The notes under the pieces: model-generated
The model's input: only the letters and a program-made list of their open reading frames with translations
Databases searched by the model: none
Told to the model about the DNA's origin: nothing
Source: a bacterium
GTDB lineage: Bacteria > Patescibacteriota > Minisyncoccia > Phycocordibacterales > PALSA-1337
Length of the DNA stretch: 41,624 nucleotides
NCBI GenBank assembly: GCA_025355565.1
Contig: JANXZK010000011.1
Coordinates: forward strand, 1-41,624
Direction of reading: 5' to 3'
In this document: positions 23,968 to 32,458 of the stretch, piece after piece
Numbering within the stretch: the first letter of the stretch is position 1
Layout of the letters: the number at the start of each line of letters is the position of its first letter
Program-made: the position numbers and the translations under genes

Positions 23968-25377
23968 ATGATAAACAAACCATCGATAAAATTCTGCACA
24001 GGGGTTGGCACTGTCACGGGAGCAAATTTTCTGTTGGAAACCAGTGGCGGGACGAAAGTACTAGTTGACTGTGGACTTGTTCAAGGCGAAAGAGTCGCGG
24101 AAGAGGTCAACAGGGAACCATTTCCATATGATGTGTCGACTATTGCGGCGCTGTTCATAACCCATGCGCATTTGGATCATGTCGGCCGCATCCCAAAGCT
24201 TGTTAGAGATGGTTATAGAGGACCGATATATTCGACTCCTCAAACGAAAGAGCTCGCAGAGCTGGTCCTCGATGATGCTGTCGGTATTTTGACCAAAGAG
24301 GCCGAGCAAGATGGTCTCGAGCCATTGTATTTTCAGGCGGATGTCGATATGGTGTTTCCCTTATGGAAGACGATCGGATATCATCAGGCATTCAAGTTAA
24401 ATGATGACGTCTCGGTGTATCTGAAAGACGCTGGACACATACTTGGATCGAGCATGATCGAATTTTCGTTAAAGCAGGGAATGGGTGATGATAGAGACGG
24501 AGAAATGATGAAGGTCTTATTCACCGGCGATCTAGGTAATTCTCCCGCGCCTCTATTGCGAGATACGGAAGAAGTCGGCGATGTCGATTACCTAGTCATG
24601 GAGAGCGTCTATGGCGATCGCAACCATGATGACAAAGAGGGGCGCACAAATAAATTCAAAAAGATCATAGACGAGACGATGGTACGTGGCGGCACCCTAG
24701 TGATACCGGCATTCTCGATAGATCGTACGCAGATCTTGCTGTATGAACTTAACAATATGGTCGAAGAAGGAAAGATCCGATCAATTCCAGTGTTCGTCGA
24801 TTCACCATTGGCGACGAAGGCGACAGAGGTCTATGCCGAGAATACAAACTTATTTAATCTGCATGTCCAAGCGCAGATAGCCAAAGGTGATGATATATTC
24901 AGATTTCCGCGTTTGGAATACACTGTATCACAGAATGATTCGAAAGATATCGAAAGGATGAAAGGCGCCAAGATCATTCTCGCTGGCTCTGGTATGTCTA
25001 TCGGCGGTCGCGTGATCGGGCATGAAGCACATTATTTACCTGACGAAAAAAGCACTATACTACTCGTAGGGTATCAAACTACAGGCTCTCTCGGCAGACA
25101 TCTGGCCGACGGAGCAAAGAAGGTTCACATTCGTAGCGAGCAGATAATAGTAAGGGCGCACATCGAAACTCTCTATGGATATTCGGCACACAAAGACAGC
25201 GATCACTTGGTCGATTTTGTTTCTACGGCTGGTGACAAAGAGGGAAAGACGCGGCTGAAAGAAATATTTGTCGTGATGGGTGAGCCGGGCGCATCTATGC
25301 ATCTCGCTCAAAGGATCAATGATGAATTGGGGGTGAAGGCCGTTGTACCAGAAAGAGGTTCGTCGATTCAAATATGA
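23968..25377 (+). CDS. Beta-CASP metallo-beta-lactamase-fold RNase (Cft2/CPSF type)
   Basis: A 469-residue MBL-fold RNA-processing exonuclease. Motif 1 is DCGLVQG, motif 2 is THAHLDHVG (about 64-72), motif 3 GHILGSSM and motif 4 FTGDLGN. The beta-CASP part has PAFSIDRTQ, a region with SGMSIGGRVIGHE, and the final GYSAHKDSDHL and GE-P-A motifs. The family (with YSH1 and RNase J relatives) matures or degrades RNA. Metal ligands look complete. A GTAAAC-type spacer repeat lies upstream and GGAGGAAG about 30 bp before the start. Confidence 0.93.
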   Translation: MINKPSIKFCTGVGTVTGANFLLETSGGTKVLVDCGLVQGERVAEEVNREPFPYDVSTIAALFITHAHLDHVGRIPKLVRDGYRGPIYSTPQTKELAELVLDDAVGILTKEAEQDGLEPLYFQADVDMVFPLWKTIGYHQAFKLNDDVSVYLKDAGHILGSSMIEFSLKQGMGDDRDGEMMKVLFTGDLGNSPAPLLRDTEEVGDVDYLVMESVYGDRNHDDKEGRTNKFKKIIDETMVRGGTLVIPAFSIDRTQILLYELNNMVEEGKIRSIPVFVDSPLATKATEVYAENTNLFNLHVQAQIAKGDDIFRFPRLEYTVSQNDSKDIERMKGAKIILAGSGMSIGGRVIGHEAHYLPDEKSTILLVGYQTTGSLGRHLADGAKKVHIRSEQIIVRAHIETLYGYSAHKDSDHLVDFVSTAGDKEGKTRLKEIFVVMGEPGASMHLAQRINDELGVKAVVPERGSSIQI

Positions 25378-25382
25378 GAAAA

Positions 25383-25414
25383 GTAGCCCAGAGCATAAAA
25401 AATCTCTGGGCTAC
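25383..25414 (-). terminator. Intrinsic terminator between the beta-CASP RNase and rplT
   Basis: Perfect 11-bp arms (GTAGCCCAGAG, 25383-25393; CTCTGGGCTAC, 25404-25414) with a 10-base loop. On the minus strand it is followed by TTTTC, so it best fits termination of infC-rpmI-rplT; the plus strand has no T-run after it. A second 9-bp hairpin (CACCGATTG/CAGTCGGTG, about 25456-25488) lies in the rplT 3' region. Confidence 0.7.
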
Positions 25415-25556
25415 CACCACGAGCGGGCATCACCAAGTATCCAGAACATCGTCACCGATTGAAGAGATCACTTGACCAGTCGGTGGTGGCTGACACAACA
25501 AACAACTAAAAGGTCAGCAGACAATGTTTGATTGGATCTAAGGATCACGCCAGTCA

Positions 25557-25901
25557 TTACTTTACCATATCAACGACTTTCTTGAAAGTTTCAGGTTTGA
25601 ATTCTGCTAGACCAGCGAGGGATTTGCGATCCAGAGCTATACCTTTCTTTTTTGCAGCACCGATGAATTTGCTGTATGAAAAACCGAGCGGTCGTAGTGC
25701 GGCATTGATCTTGACATTCCAGAGGCGTCGGTAGTCACCCTTCTTGTCGCGTCGGTGTGCAAAGGAGTAGGCACCTGCGTGTGCGAGTGCGTCTGTTGCG
25801 GCACGTTCTGTTTTTGAACGGCGGAAACGGAAGCCCTTGGCGGCTTTGAGGGTGCTTCGGCGATTCTTTAGGGCGTTAACTGCTTTTTTGACTCTGGTCA
25901 T
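25557..25901 (-). CDS. rplT: 50S ribosomal protein L20
   Basis: A 114-residue bL20 of normal length, early 23S assembly factor. It begins MTRVKKAV and has the conserved RRSTLKAAKGF, AYSFAHRRDKKGDYRRLW and LRPLGFSYSKFI blocks. It is last in the infC-rpmI-rplT operon, in which L20 acts as autogenous repressor in many bacteria. Confidence 0.97.
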   Translation of the reverse strand: MTRVKKAVNALKNRRSTLKAAKGFRFRRSKTERAATDALAHAGAYSFAHRRDKKGDYRRLWNVKINAALRPLGFSYSKFIGAAKKKGIALDRKSLAGLAEFKPETFKKVVDMVK

Positions 25902-25931
25902 GTTGGTTGGGTTTAAATATAGATGTAATAA

Positions 25932-26123
25932 TTATGCATTTACCAGGAAACGACTCTTTGCCTTGTTGCTCATGTGCGTGATAGCAACCATGCGTCTCTT
26001 GTTAGTGCTCTGTTTGCTCGAATCTTTCGCATTGAAATGATTCTGACCGGCCTTGCGTGACAAGATCTTGCCATTTCTGGTGACTTTGAAGCGCTTTAGG
26101 AATGATTTGTTGGTTTTGATCAT
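25932..26123 (-). CDS. rpmI: 50S ribosomal protein L35
   Basis: A 63-residue bL35, strongly basic. It starts MIKTNKSFLKRFKVTRNGKI and has KAGQNHFNAK. It is located between infC and rplT as in most bacteria, with gaps of 30 bp (to rplT) and 77 bp (from infC). Confidence 0.95.
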   Translation of the reverse strand: MIKTNKSFLKRFKVTRNGKILSRKAGQNHFNAKDSSKQSTNKRRMVAITHMSNKAKSRFLVNA

Positions 26124-26200
26124 AGTGTTATTGGTTTAATATAATTTGAAATATCAAGATTTTCTGGATGCTGGGGATTTCCGAGTATTTGACCTTGTCA

Positions 26201-26710
26201 TTACTTCTTCTCGATATATATCGTGAGTCCCTTCGGTCCCTTCGTTACTGCCTGCGCGATCTTGTATTCGACGGTAACGAGCTTCAATATGCGCTCCAGC
26301 CTCTCTCTAAGGAAATTCATGTCCATGTATTTGGAGCGCCCAACGAGGAAGAGGTCGATCTTTACCCGGTTGCCTTCACCTAGCCATTCGGAGACTTTTT
26401 TAGCCTTCAGCTCTAGGTCGTGGTCACCTGTACCGATCTTTACTTGGATAATCTTGACTTCGGTCGTTGTGGTTTTTGACTTGGCTACTTTCTGCTTTTT
26501 CTTTTCATCGTACTGATACTTGCCATAATCCATGATCTTGGCGACTGGTGGCAATGCAGTAGGAGAGATCTCGATCAGATCCAACCCTCGCACTCTGGCC
26601 TCTTCTAGGGCCTTTACCAGCGATATAACGCCAAAATTCGTGCCGTCGTCAGCAATGACCCGTAGTTCGGGGGCTTTGATTTGATGGTTGATTTTGACGC
26701 GTATACTCAA
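26201..26710 (-). CDS. infC: Translation initiation factor IF-3
   Basis: About 169 residues. It has the IF-3 N-domain (KINHQIKAPELRVI, PPVAKIMDYGKYQYDEKK) and C-domain. No ATG lies near the expected start. I choose TTG at 26708-26710 because the family N-terminus begins just after it and because the predicted promoter lies directly upstream. The longer TTG start at 26755 would lie before the promoter. Non-ATG starts are well known for infC and underlie its autoregulation. Confidence 0.9.
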   Translation of the reverse strand: MSIRVKINHQIKAPELRVIADDGTNFGVISLVKALEEARVRGLDLIEISPTALPPVAKIMDYGKYQYDEKKKQKVAKSKTTTTEVKIIQVKIGTGDHDLELKAKKVSEWLGEGNRVKIDLFLVGRSKYMDMNFLRERLERILKLVTVEYKIAQAVTKGPKGLTIYIEKK

Positions 26711-26720
26711 GGGATTACAG

Positions 26721-26749
26721 AGTGTATTTATAGCATGGCGGCTGGTCAA
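26721..26749 (-). promoter_or_regulatory. Promoter of infC-rpmI-rplT
   Basis: On the minus strand, TTGACC (26744-26749), a 17-bp spacer and TACACT (26721-26726). The start would be near 26714, about four bases before the TTG start of infC, so the message is almost leaderless. Confidence 0.6.
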
Positions 26750-26806
26750 ATGCAATAGTGGCTGCCTGGTGCAGTTGCCTGGACTACTATGCTTGGATCA
26801 TTTTTG

Positions 26807-27898
26807 TCATAGAAACTTTCTAACTAGTCTGATCAATATCTCAGGTATTTTCTCGATAAAAAAACGGTTTTTCCAGTCTTTCCAGAGGATTTCTCGAGTT
26901 TCGGCAATGTCACGAACGAAATGAGCAGAGAGTTCTTCAGCAAATGATGAGTTCGTCGTGACGATATTTGCCTCAAAATTGTAGAGCAGACTGACAGAGT
27001 CTAGATTCATCGAGCCTACAGATGCCCATGTGCCGTCTATCACTGTTGATTTGCTGTGAATCATGTTACCTGCGAATAGGAATATGCGTACGCCGGATTC
27101 TAGGAGCATATGGAAGAATGCACGGGCACCGAGGTCGACAGCTAGATGGTCAGACTTTTCAGGAATGATGATGCGCACATCGACACCTCTCTCGGCGGCG
27201 GCTCTCAATGTTCGTGCTAGGCGGTGTGTCGGGATGAAATACGGTGTGGTTATATAGATGTAATGGCGTGCTTCACGGATCGCCTCGATCAATTCTCTGT
27301 AAATATGTCTCTTACCTGGAGCGGGGTAGTTGGTGATATATCGGAATTCTCCATCACGAGCATGTCTCCTCATAGGCAGATCACGACTCTTTTGAGCTCT
27401 CCCCCACATGCGCTCGAAAGCATTCTTCATTTCCTTTACGACTCTACCTTCGATCCTGACGTTGGTATCACGCCAGCCCTTCATCGCGTCGCTCACACAT
27501 ATACTGCCCGTGTAGCCGACTTTCTCATCTATGACGACTGTGCGACGATGGTTACGGAGATACCAAGATCGGAAATTCGGTACTTTGAAATAGGACGGAA
27601 TGAGTGTCCTCCAAAACAGGAGCTCAATACCTTTGTTCTTTAGATCGTCGATTATGCCAGTACCGAAAAAAGTGAAACTACCAGCCGCATCCCATAGGAA
27701 TCGGACGGATACACCGGCGGCGGCTCTCTCGGCGCATATCTTGATAAGCTTTTGACCGAATTCATCGTTTACAAAGATGAATTGCTCGAGAACGATGGAC
27801 TTTTCTGCGCGAGCGCAGTCCGTGAGCATGGAGTACCAAGCTTCTTCGTTGGCGTAAAATAGTTTCCATTGGGTGGGAACTGGTGCTGTGGTGGACAT
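26807..27898 (-). CDS. Phospholipase D family protein, cardiolipin synthase-like
   Basis: A 363-residue enzyme with two HKD-type motifs: HRRTVVID (about 116-123) and HSKSTVID (about 281-288), each followed by G-S. It lacks the N-terminal transmembrane helices of ClsA, so it is closer in size to ClsB-type enzymes. Note that the first motif reads H-R-R rather than H-x-K, a possible loss of the first catalytic lysine. Likely makes or remodels anionic phospholipid at the membrane. It is divergent from smpB. Confidence 0.85.
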   Translation of the reverse strand: MSTTAPVPTQWKLFYANEEAWYSMLTDCARAEKSIVLEQFIFVNDEFGQKLIKICAERAAAGVSVRFLWDAAGSFTFFGTGIIDDLKNKGIELLFWRTLIPSYFKVPNFRSWYLRNHRRTVVIDEKVGYTGSICVSDAMKGWRDTNVRIEGRVVKEMKNAFERMWGRAQKSRDLPMRRHARDGEFRYITNYPAPGKRHIYRELIEAIREARHYIYITTPYFIPTHRLARTLRAAAERGVDVRIIIPEKSDHLAVDLGARAFFHMLLESGVRIFLFAGNMIHSKSTVIDGTWASVGSMNLDSVSLLYNFEANIVTTNSSFAEELSAHFVRDIAETREILWKDWKNRFFIEKIPEILIRLVRKFL

Positions 27899-27992
27899 TG
27901 AGAATAGTGTACATGGAAAATTGGTTGAGGCAAAGTTGACAAAATTATAGAATCAGCAAAAAAGCTATGATTTATGTTACGATATCAGAGTT

Positions 27993-28439
27993 ATGACGAC
28001 GTATATAGATAATAAGAAGGTATATTTTGACCACGAAGTCCTCGAGAAATACGAGGCTGGTGTTGAGTTGTTCGGATTCGAAGTGAAATCACTCAAGAAC
28101 AGTCAGGGTTCTCTCGATGGCGCATACGTCCTCATACGCGGTGGGGAAGCTTTCGTCATGAACATGCTCATTCCCCCATATCAGGAAAAGAACACTCCGA
28201 AAGACTATGAGCCCCGTAGAAATCGCCGACTCCTTATAACCAAGAAGGATATGGCGAAATTGGCCGGAACAGAGACGGATCGTGGCTTGACAATAGTGCC
28301 AGTTTCCATATATAATAAAAATAACCTCATCAAGATCTCCGTTGCCGTCGTAAGAGGTAAAAAGAAGTATGACAAGAGGGAGGTGACAAAGAGACGAGAA
28401 GTGGATCGATCGGTGAGGAGGGAGTTTAGTGATCGTTGA
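27993..28439 (+). CDS. smpB: SsrA-binding protein SmpB
   Basis: A 148-residue SmpB of the trans-translation system. It has YEAGVELFGFEVKSLK, GGEAFVMNM and the basic C-terminal tail KKYDKREVTKRR that enters the mRNA channel. Its partner tmRNA gene (ssrA) lies just 69 bp downstream on the same strand. Confidence 0.97.
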   Translation: MTTYIDNKKVYFDHEVLEKYEAGVELFGFEVKSLKNSQGSLDGAYVLIRGGEAFVMNMLIPPYQEKNTPKDYEPRRNRRLLITKKDMAKLAGTETDRGLTIVPVSIYNKNNLIKISVAVVRGKKKYDKREVTKRREVDRSVRREFSDR

Positions 28440-28452
28440 AAAATCAGAGTAA

Positions 28453-28490
28453 TGTCCTTCGAGCCTCACGTTCGTTCGGGTCTCAGGACA
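28453..28490. repeat. Imperfect hairpin between smpB and ssrA
   Basis: TGTCCT (28453-28458) and AGGACA (28485-28490) enclose GAGCC/GGGTCTC with mismatches. It is followed by AAATTT, not a T-run. It may be a terminator remnant for smpB or a dispersed palindromic repeat. Confidence 0.4.
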
Positions 28491-28508
28491 AATTTGCTCT
28501 GCAAACTT

Positions 28509-28885
28509 GGGGATGATCGGCATAGACAATCAGCCGTTTCCGTTCGTGCGGTGCGAGCACCATTAACTCGTAAATCTGATGGAAAACTCAAATGCTAAAT
28601 CAACCGTTTCTCCGTATTTCGGAGCAAAGGACTTTGCATTCGCTCTCGTTTAACGAGGCCGTCCTTCTGTAGGGATCCTGACTATAGTGTGGGCGTAATA
28701 ACTTGGATGTAGGGCAGTGTGTCTTCTCAACACATCGTCCGAAAAATAGAGATCGGAGTGTCGCGTTTTGCACGCTTTCTCGGACGACACTCTCAAATCG
28801 CCTTCGGGCGATGTAAAGCTTGCTAACACCGTAGATTCGTTCGATAAACATTGATTGCACGGCGGTTCGATTCCGCCCATCTCCA
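28509..28885 (+). ncRNA. ssrA: Transfer-messenger RNA (tmRNA)
   Basis: A 377-nt tmRNA that, with SmpB, rescues stalled ribosomes. The 5' GGGGATG (28509-28515) pairs with CATCTCC (28878-28884) as a 7-bp acceptor stem; A28885 is the discriminator and CCA is not encoded. The T arm is GGCGG-TTCGATT-CCGCC. Helix 2 is CAATCA/TGATTG. Pseudoknot 1 is visible as CGAG/CTCG interlaced with CCAT/ATGG, ending at 28582. The resume codon is probably GCT at 28594, 12 bases later, giving the tag AKSTVSPYFGAKDFAFALV with stop TAA at 28651-28653. An element is inserted at its 3' end. Confidence 0.95.
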
Positions 28886-30487
28886 CATTTCTTCATTTTC
28901 TTGGTACTTCTGTTTAATCCGTCCTTGCTCCGCCTCACTATTCGGAGGTTCCAACCGACCTGAAACAGTCTTTGCGAACATTACAGCTTTCTCAAGGGTA
29001 GATAGCTGTTTTGTGGGTAATATATTGAGTTTTCCATCTTTTAAGATGTGGTTCCAACCTAAAACGGTAAGTATCTCCTTCCTGCGTTCAGCGTCTCCTT
29101 TTTCAAACTCAGTTCTGGCTTTTGCGGCAAAATCCATGCATTTTTCAATCTCGACAATCCAGTTATTGATTCTGGCGTTCAAGTCTCCTAAGAATGAGGA
29201 AAGCTCGACCTCCTGCTTTTCCAATTCACTTTTCTTTCTTTTGTAATCTTCAGGGCTTATTTCATCTGCCATCCTTAATTCAAGCAATTTATCCAATTGG
29301 AAGGTAATGGAATTATACTCATGTTGTTTCCTTAGTATAAGGGAATCTCTACTATTCTTTTCTTGTTCGTGAATCTCTTTCAAGGTTTCGATAGCCCAGT
29401 CATGGAATACTTTGGGCATTTCCAGCCTTTGTAGAAATTCATTGATTTCCTTTTCCAGGACTTCCTCTCGGATGTTTTTCTGTTTACAGTTGGCATCAAT
29501 CCGTTTCGTGCATCCATAGTAGACATACCGGTGAACATTTCCATTTTGCTGAATCTTTATCTTCTCCTGAGCCGTTATGGCCGCACCGCATTCTCCGCAT
29601 TTCATGAGTCCTGTATAGGCAAAGAAGTGTGTCTTTGGTCTGGGTGCATGTCCTCTGCTTAAGAAGTATTGGATTTTGTCATACTCGGCTTTGGTGATAA
29701 TGGGCTTGTGTATTCCTTTGTACCAATTGCCTGAACCGACAGGGTACTCGAATACACCATAGTAGAAAGGATCTGTAAGTATTCTGTATATGTTGCTTTT
29801 GGAGATTCCCGACTTCTTTCCAGTTCTTGTAGTAAGTCCCAGTTGTTCGTTGGCTATCTTTGTCAATTTGAGGGGGGAGTAGGCGGTAGTTAAAGCAAGG
29901 TCAAATAGTTTTCGTACGATTGGGAATCTTTCCTCATCAACCAAGATTTCCTCTTTTCCTTTCTCGTGGTATTTGCTGTTCTTGTATCCGACAGGGGCGA
30001 TGCTCGGCCTAACGCCTGATTCCAGTCTGGCTCTCAAGCCTCTTTTGATGTGCTTGGAAAGGTCACGGGAATATTGGGTAGCAACTCCGAACTCAACAGC
30101 CGCAAGTAATGCGTTGTCATCAGACCGCCAATCTCTATCAGTTGCCTTGATATGCTTAATAATCCCTTTCTGTAGCAGATATTTAACAGTTCCTTCATCT
30201 ACGGCATTTCGTGCTAATCGATCAATCTTCCAACAGAGAATACCGTCGGCTTTGCCTTTCTGTATCGTATCTATCATCTTTTGGAATTGTTCACGCCTAT
30301 ATGGTTCTTTGGCCGACTTGGCTTCTTGGAATGTTCCTATAACTCTTAAACTTTCCTTTTCGGCCATCTCTTTGACCTCCTTGATTTGAGATTCGATTGA
30401 AGCGACCTTGTCTTCCTTACCCGTCTTTTCAACCGACCGACGAGCATAGATAACATATCTGATTTCCTTTTCTTGTAAGTTTTTCAT
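28823..30487 (-). CDS. Large serine recombinase (integrase)
   Basis: A 554-residue site-specific recombinase. The resolvase domain (about 8-150) has YARRS with the nucleophile S18, and DGILCWKIDRLARN. The recombinase domain (about 165-280) has PVGYKN and ILTDPFYYGVF. The zinc ribbon has CGECG (about 308-312) and two later Cys, followed by a coiled coil (about 355-450) typical of this class. It inserts or excises the element. The last 20 residues (after EEM, starting WRWAESNRR) are antisense ssrA sequence. A TATAAT-like box at 30503-30508 within a TATTATATAATA palindrome lies just upstream of the start. Confidence 0.95.
   Translation of the reverse strand: MKNLQEKEIRYVIYARRSVEKTGKEDKVASIESQIKEVKEMAEKESLRVIGTFQEAKSAKEPYRREQFQKMIDTIQKGKADGILCWKIDRLARNAVDEGTVKYLLQKGIIKHIKATDRDWRSDDNALLAAVEFGVATQYSRDLSKHIKRGLRARLESGVRPSIAPVGYKNSKYHEKGKEEILVDEERFPIVRKLFDLALTTAYSPLKLTKIANEQLGLTTRTGKKSGISKSNIYRILTDPFYYGVFEYPVGSGNWYKGIHKPIITKAEYDKIQYFLSRGHAPRPKTHFFAYTGLMKCGECGAAITAQEKIKIQQNGNVHRYVYYGCTKRIDANCKQKNIREEVLEKEINEFLQRLEMPKVFHDWAIETLKEIHEQEKNSRDSLILRKQHEYNSITFQLDKLLELRMADEISPEDYKRKKSELEKQEVELSSFLGDLNARINNWIVEIEKCMDFAAKARTEFEKGDAERRKEILTVLGWNHILKDGKLNILPTKQLSTLEKAVMFAKTVSGRLEPPNSEAEQGRIKQKYQENEEMWRWAESNRRAINVYRTNLRC
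28879..28887. repeat. Putative attL core in ssrA
   Basis: ATCTCCACA at the end of ssrA. It matches the copy at 37626-37634. The left side is intact ssrA; the right side is element sequence inside the recombinase gene. Confidence 0.65.
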
Positions 30488-30539
30488 AATGATTACACCA
30501 TTATTATATAATATTGTATAGTAATGTACACTTTTCAGT

Positions 30540-30617
30540 TAACATCTAAGGGTATGCTGTGGCCATAAAAGCCGCAGGCATACCCAATGAAGTTAACAAT
30601 ATTAATGTTGTTAATGT
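30540..30617. repeat. Strong hairpin between recombinase and helicase genes
   Basis: Arms GGGTATGC..TGTGGC and GCCGCAGGCATACCC (about 30550-30585, one bulge) around CATAAAA, flanked by GTTAAC on both sides (about 30538-30543 and 30594-30599). It lies 3' of the helicase gene on the minus strand and before the recombinase start. It could be a transcript end or a protein-binding site. A similar GTTAACAT...GGGTAT arrangement lies near the right end at about 37575-37595. Confidence 0.5.
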
Positions 30618-32060
30618 TTAGAAGGGAATGTCTTCGGGGTTTATTGTGTCTGACCCGCCATTTAGGGGTAGTTCGAGGTTGTTCTTGCTGTGTTTTGGTG
30701 CCCAAATGGGTTTTTCCAAACCATACCTGTCAGCAAGGGCTTCCAGAGTGTTTATTTCTTGAGGAAGTGGAATATAGAAGCCACCGCCGTCATGAGCCTT
30801 TCTGATACCTAACTTTTCGACATAAGTCCCGACACGCTTGGCTGATATCGCTCCACTTTTGTAAGAGGATGCACCGTTTTCTGCGCCATAGTGTTTGCCG
30901 TGACTATCGTCGTACTCGTTGTAGTATCGGCGGTCAAACTCTCTGCTGATATCCAGCATGTACATCTTGTTGTGAGTGGTAGTGCTATTGTTTTTGACAA
31001 GGCCTAATATGCATTCGAGGATGTCCGCCTTGATGTCCTGACGCTGTACTAAGGTGAGTTCTCTTTCATAGGAGCGTAAGAATTTCAGCACTTCTGACAG
31101 AACATCGTCGCCTAGTATTTTGGCGACCGTCGTCAGAGCTAATGCACTTTGTTGGAGTCGTGGGAACTCAATCCCTTCGAGGGTGTCCTCATCGGCAATA
31201 ATCTTATTTCGGTGGTCAAATCTGAAGGACATGAGTTTGTTCCTGAGTTCCGCAGCCTTTGCTTCAAACTCATTTGTTAAGTGAATAGGCCGCTTGATGT
31301 TTCTCAATGGTAATAATTGTACCGTGAGACATCTTGATTCCAACGCTTCATCTTCAAACCTTTCCCTCGAAGCCAGAATCTTTGGACCAAAGACATTGAA
31401 TGCCTCGGTTATCCAAGTAGTTTCATTGGCATTTGGTCTCATACGAACAGCAGGACTATTTTTTGTATGGCCTGAATTCAAGTTCTTAACTATCTGGGAC
31501 GACATGTCTGAGTTCTTATAATCTGCTTCATCCATGAGCATTGTGCCTTGGATGAAGTCGTTAGTCCGAAACACCGCAGAGTTGGATATCACACCGCTTG
31601 CAGCGAACGACCTGTAGCAAAGGCGGTTCATGATCTGTAGGAACCTGCTTTTACCCGTACCGAATGTACCGATAACTCGAAGGTAGCCGAGTGCCGAGAA
31701 ACAGTCGTATGTCCATGTAAGGAATACATATACTGCGGCAATCGTTAGAAAACTATCGGGTAATTTCATGTATTGGGCTATGAAATCTCTCACCTCCTGA
31801 AATAGTTGACTGTTGCCTGCATATTGTTTGAATCCTGAGGCTAACTGTATAAACTGCTTTAGGATTAGATGATTCGACGCTGGTACAGGGAAGAAGTCGC
31901 CTTCCTTTTCATTGCTGTATTTATCTTCGAATTTTGGCTCACCATCTCCATGATAAACCAGAAAATTGGTCTCGTAAGTTTCTGGATTGTAAACCGTTTC
32001 CACAATGTCTCCATTGCAAAACACCTTGGAAAATATATACTTTTTATCTTGTTCCTTCAT
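30618..32060 (-). CDS. P-loop ATPase, DUF3631/primase-helicase-like
   Basis: About 480 residues, start ATG 32060 (MKEQDKK), chosen because it follows the upstream small gene by 1 bp. Walker A GTFGTGKS at about 130-138, Walker B LMDEAD at about 173-178, then a region RFEDEALESRC resembling the sensor/arginine-finger part of DUF3631-type helicases found on phages and plasmids. The C-terminal 120 residues are probably DNA binding. It may drive replication of the excised element. The exact family is uncertain. Confidence 0.7.
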   Translation of the reverse strand: MKEQDKKYIFSKVFCNGDIVETVYNPETYETNFLVYHGDGEPKFEDKYSNEKEGDFFPVPASNHLILKQFIQLASGFKQYAGNSQLFQEVRDFIAQYMKLPDSFLTIAAVYVFLTWTYDCFSALGYLRVIGTFGTGKSRFLQIMNRLCYRSFAASGVISNSAVFRTNDFIQGTMLMDEADYKNSDMSSQIVKNLNSGHTKNSPAVRMRPNANETTWITEAFNVFGPKILASRERFEDEALESRCLTVQLLPLRNIKRPIHLTNEFEAKAAELRNKLMSFRFDHRNKIIADEDTLEGIEFPRLQQSALALTTVAKILGDDVLSEVLKFLRSYERELTLVQRQDIKADILECILGLVKNNSTTTHNKMYMLDISREFDRRYYNEYDDSHGKHYGAENGASSYKSGAISAKRVGTYVEKLGIRKAHDGGGFYIPLPQEINTLEALADRYGLEKPIWAPKHSKNNLELPLNGGSDTINPEDIPF

Positions 32061-32061
32061 A

Positions 32062-32220
32062 TTACTTATTGTTATTCTTGTAATCAAGCGGATCGCCGAA
32101 AATTGACTGGTATAGTCGAATCAACCACGATGTCGTCTCGGCAGCTTCTTCCTTCTTAATATCGCTACCGAACTCCTCTATGTAGATTTCAATGAACATA
32201 TCAATTTGTTTTTGTGTCAC
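32062..32220 (-). CDS. Small protein upstream of the helicase-like gene
   Basis: A 52-residue acidic, helical protein read from GTG at 32220 (start MTQKQIDMF); an ATG at 32199 would give 45 residues (MFIEIYIEEF). The stop codon is one base from the helicase ATG, which argues for a real coupled gene. The start follows the T-run of an attenuator-like hairpin. No family recognised. Confidence 0.55.
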   Translation of the reverse strand: MTQKQIDMFIEIYIEEFGSDIKKEEAAETTSWLIRLYQSIFGDPLDYKNNNK

Positions 32221-32418
32221 ATAAATAAAAAGCCCTCAACCACTCACAAGCAAAAAGCTTATAAGCAATTGAGGACTTTCCTAAAGAAGGTGAACGGACA
32301 TCAGCCGTTCTGCCCATCGACATGCAGATGAGGACTTCCTTGGTTTACAAGGGGCAGGACAACAGCCTGCCTGTCCATCACGAATCTGAGTTTAAAAGGA
32401 ACTTGATTAACTGATAAC
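32221..32418 (-). promoter_or_regulatory. Attenuator-like leader of the helicase operon
   Basis: A leader of about 200 nt on the minus strand. It contains GGCAGG/CCTGCC (32353-32371), GAACGG/CCGTTC (32292-32310) and, next to the coding start, a 9-bp stem AGTCCTCAA/TTGAGGGCT (32231-32277) followed by TTTTATTTAT (32221-32230), a terminator-like structure. A second AAGTCCTCA copy (32329-32337) could compete for pairing with the same arm. This looks like an attenuation or antitermination switch controlling replication genes. Confidence 0.6.
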
Positions 32419-32424
32419 GTGTGT

Positions 32425-32453
32425 ATTATAGCAGATTGGAAGAAACAAATCAA
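32425..32453 (-). promoter_or_regulatory. Promoter of the helicase operon
   Basis: On the minus strand, TTGATT (32448-32453), a 17-bp spacer and perfect TATAAT (32425-32430). It overlaps no gene except the short gap after the zinc-ribbon gene. Confidence 0.75.
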
Positions 32454-32458
32454 GCCGA

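Noticed and set aside
28600-28938. Minus-strand frames of 112 and 78 residues through ssrA
   Set aside because: They are antisense translations of the tmRNA. The RNA structure explains the sequence fully and such phantom ORFs over tmRNA are well known.
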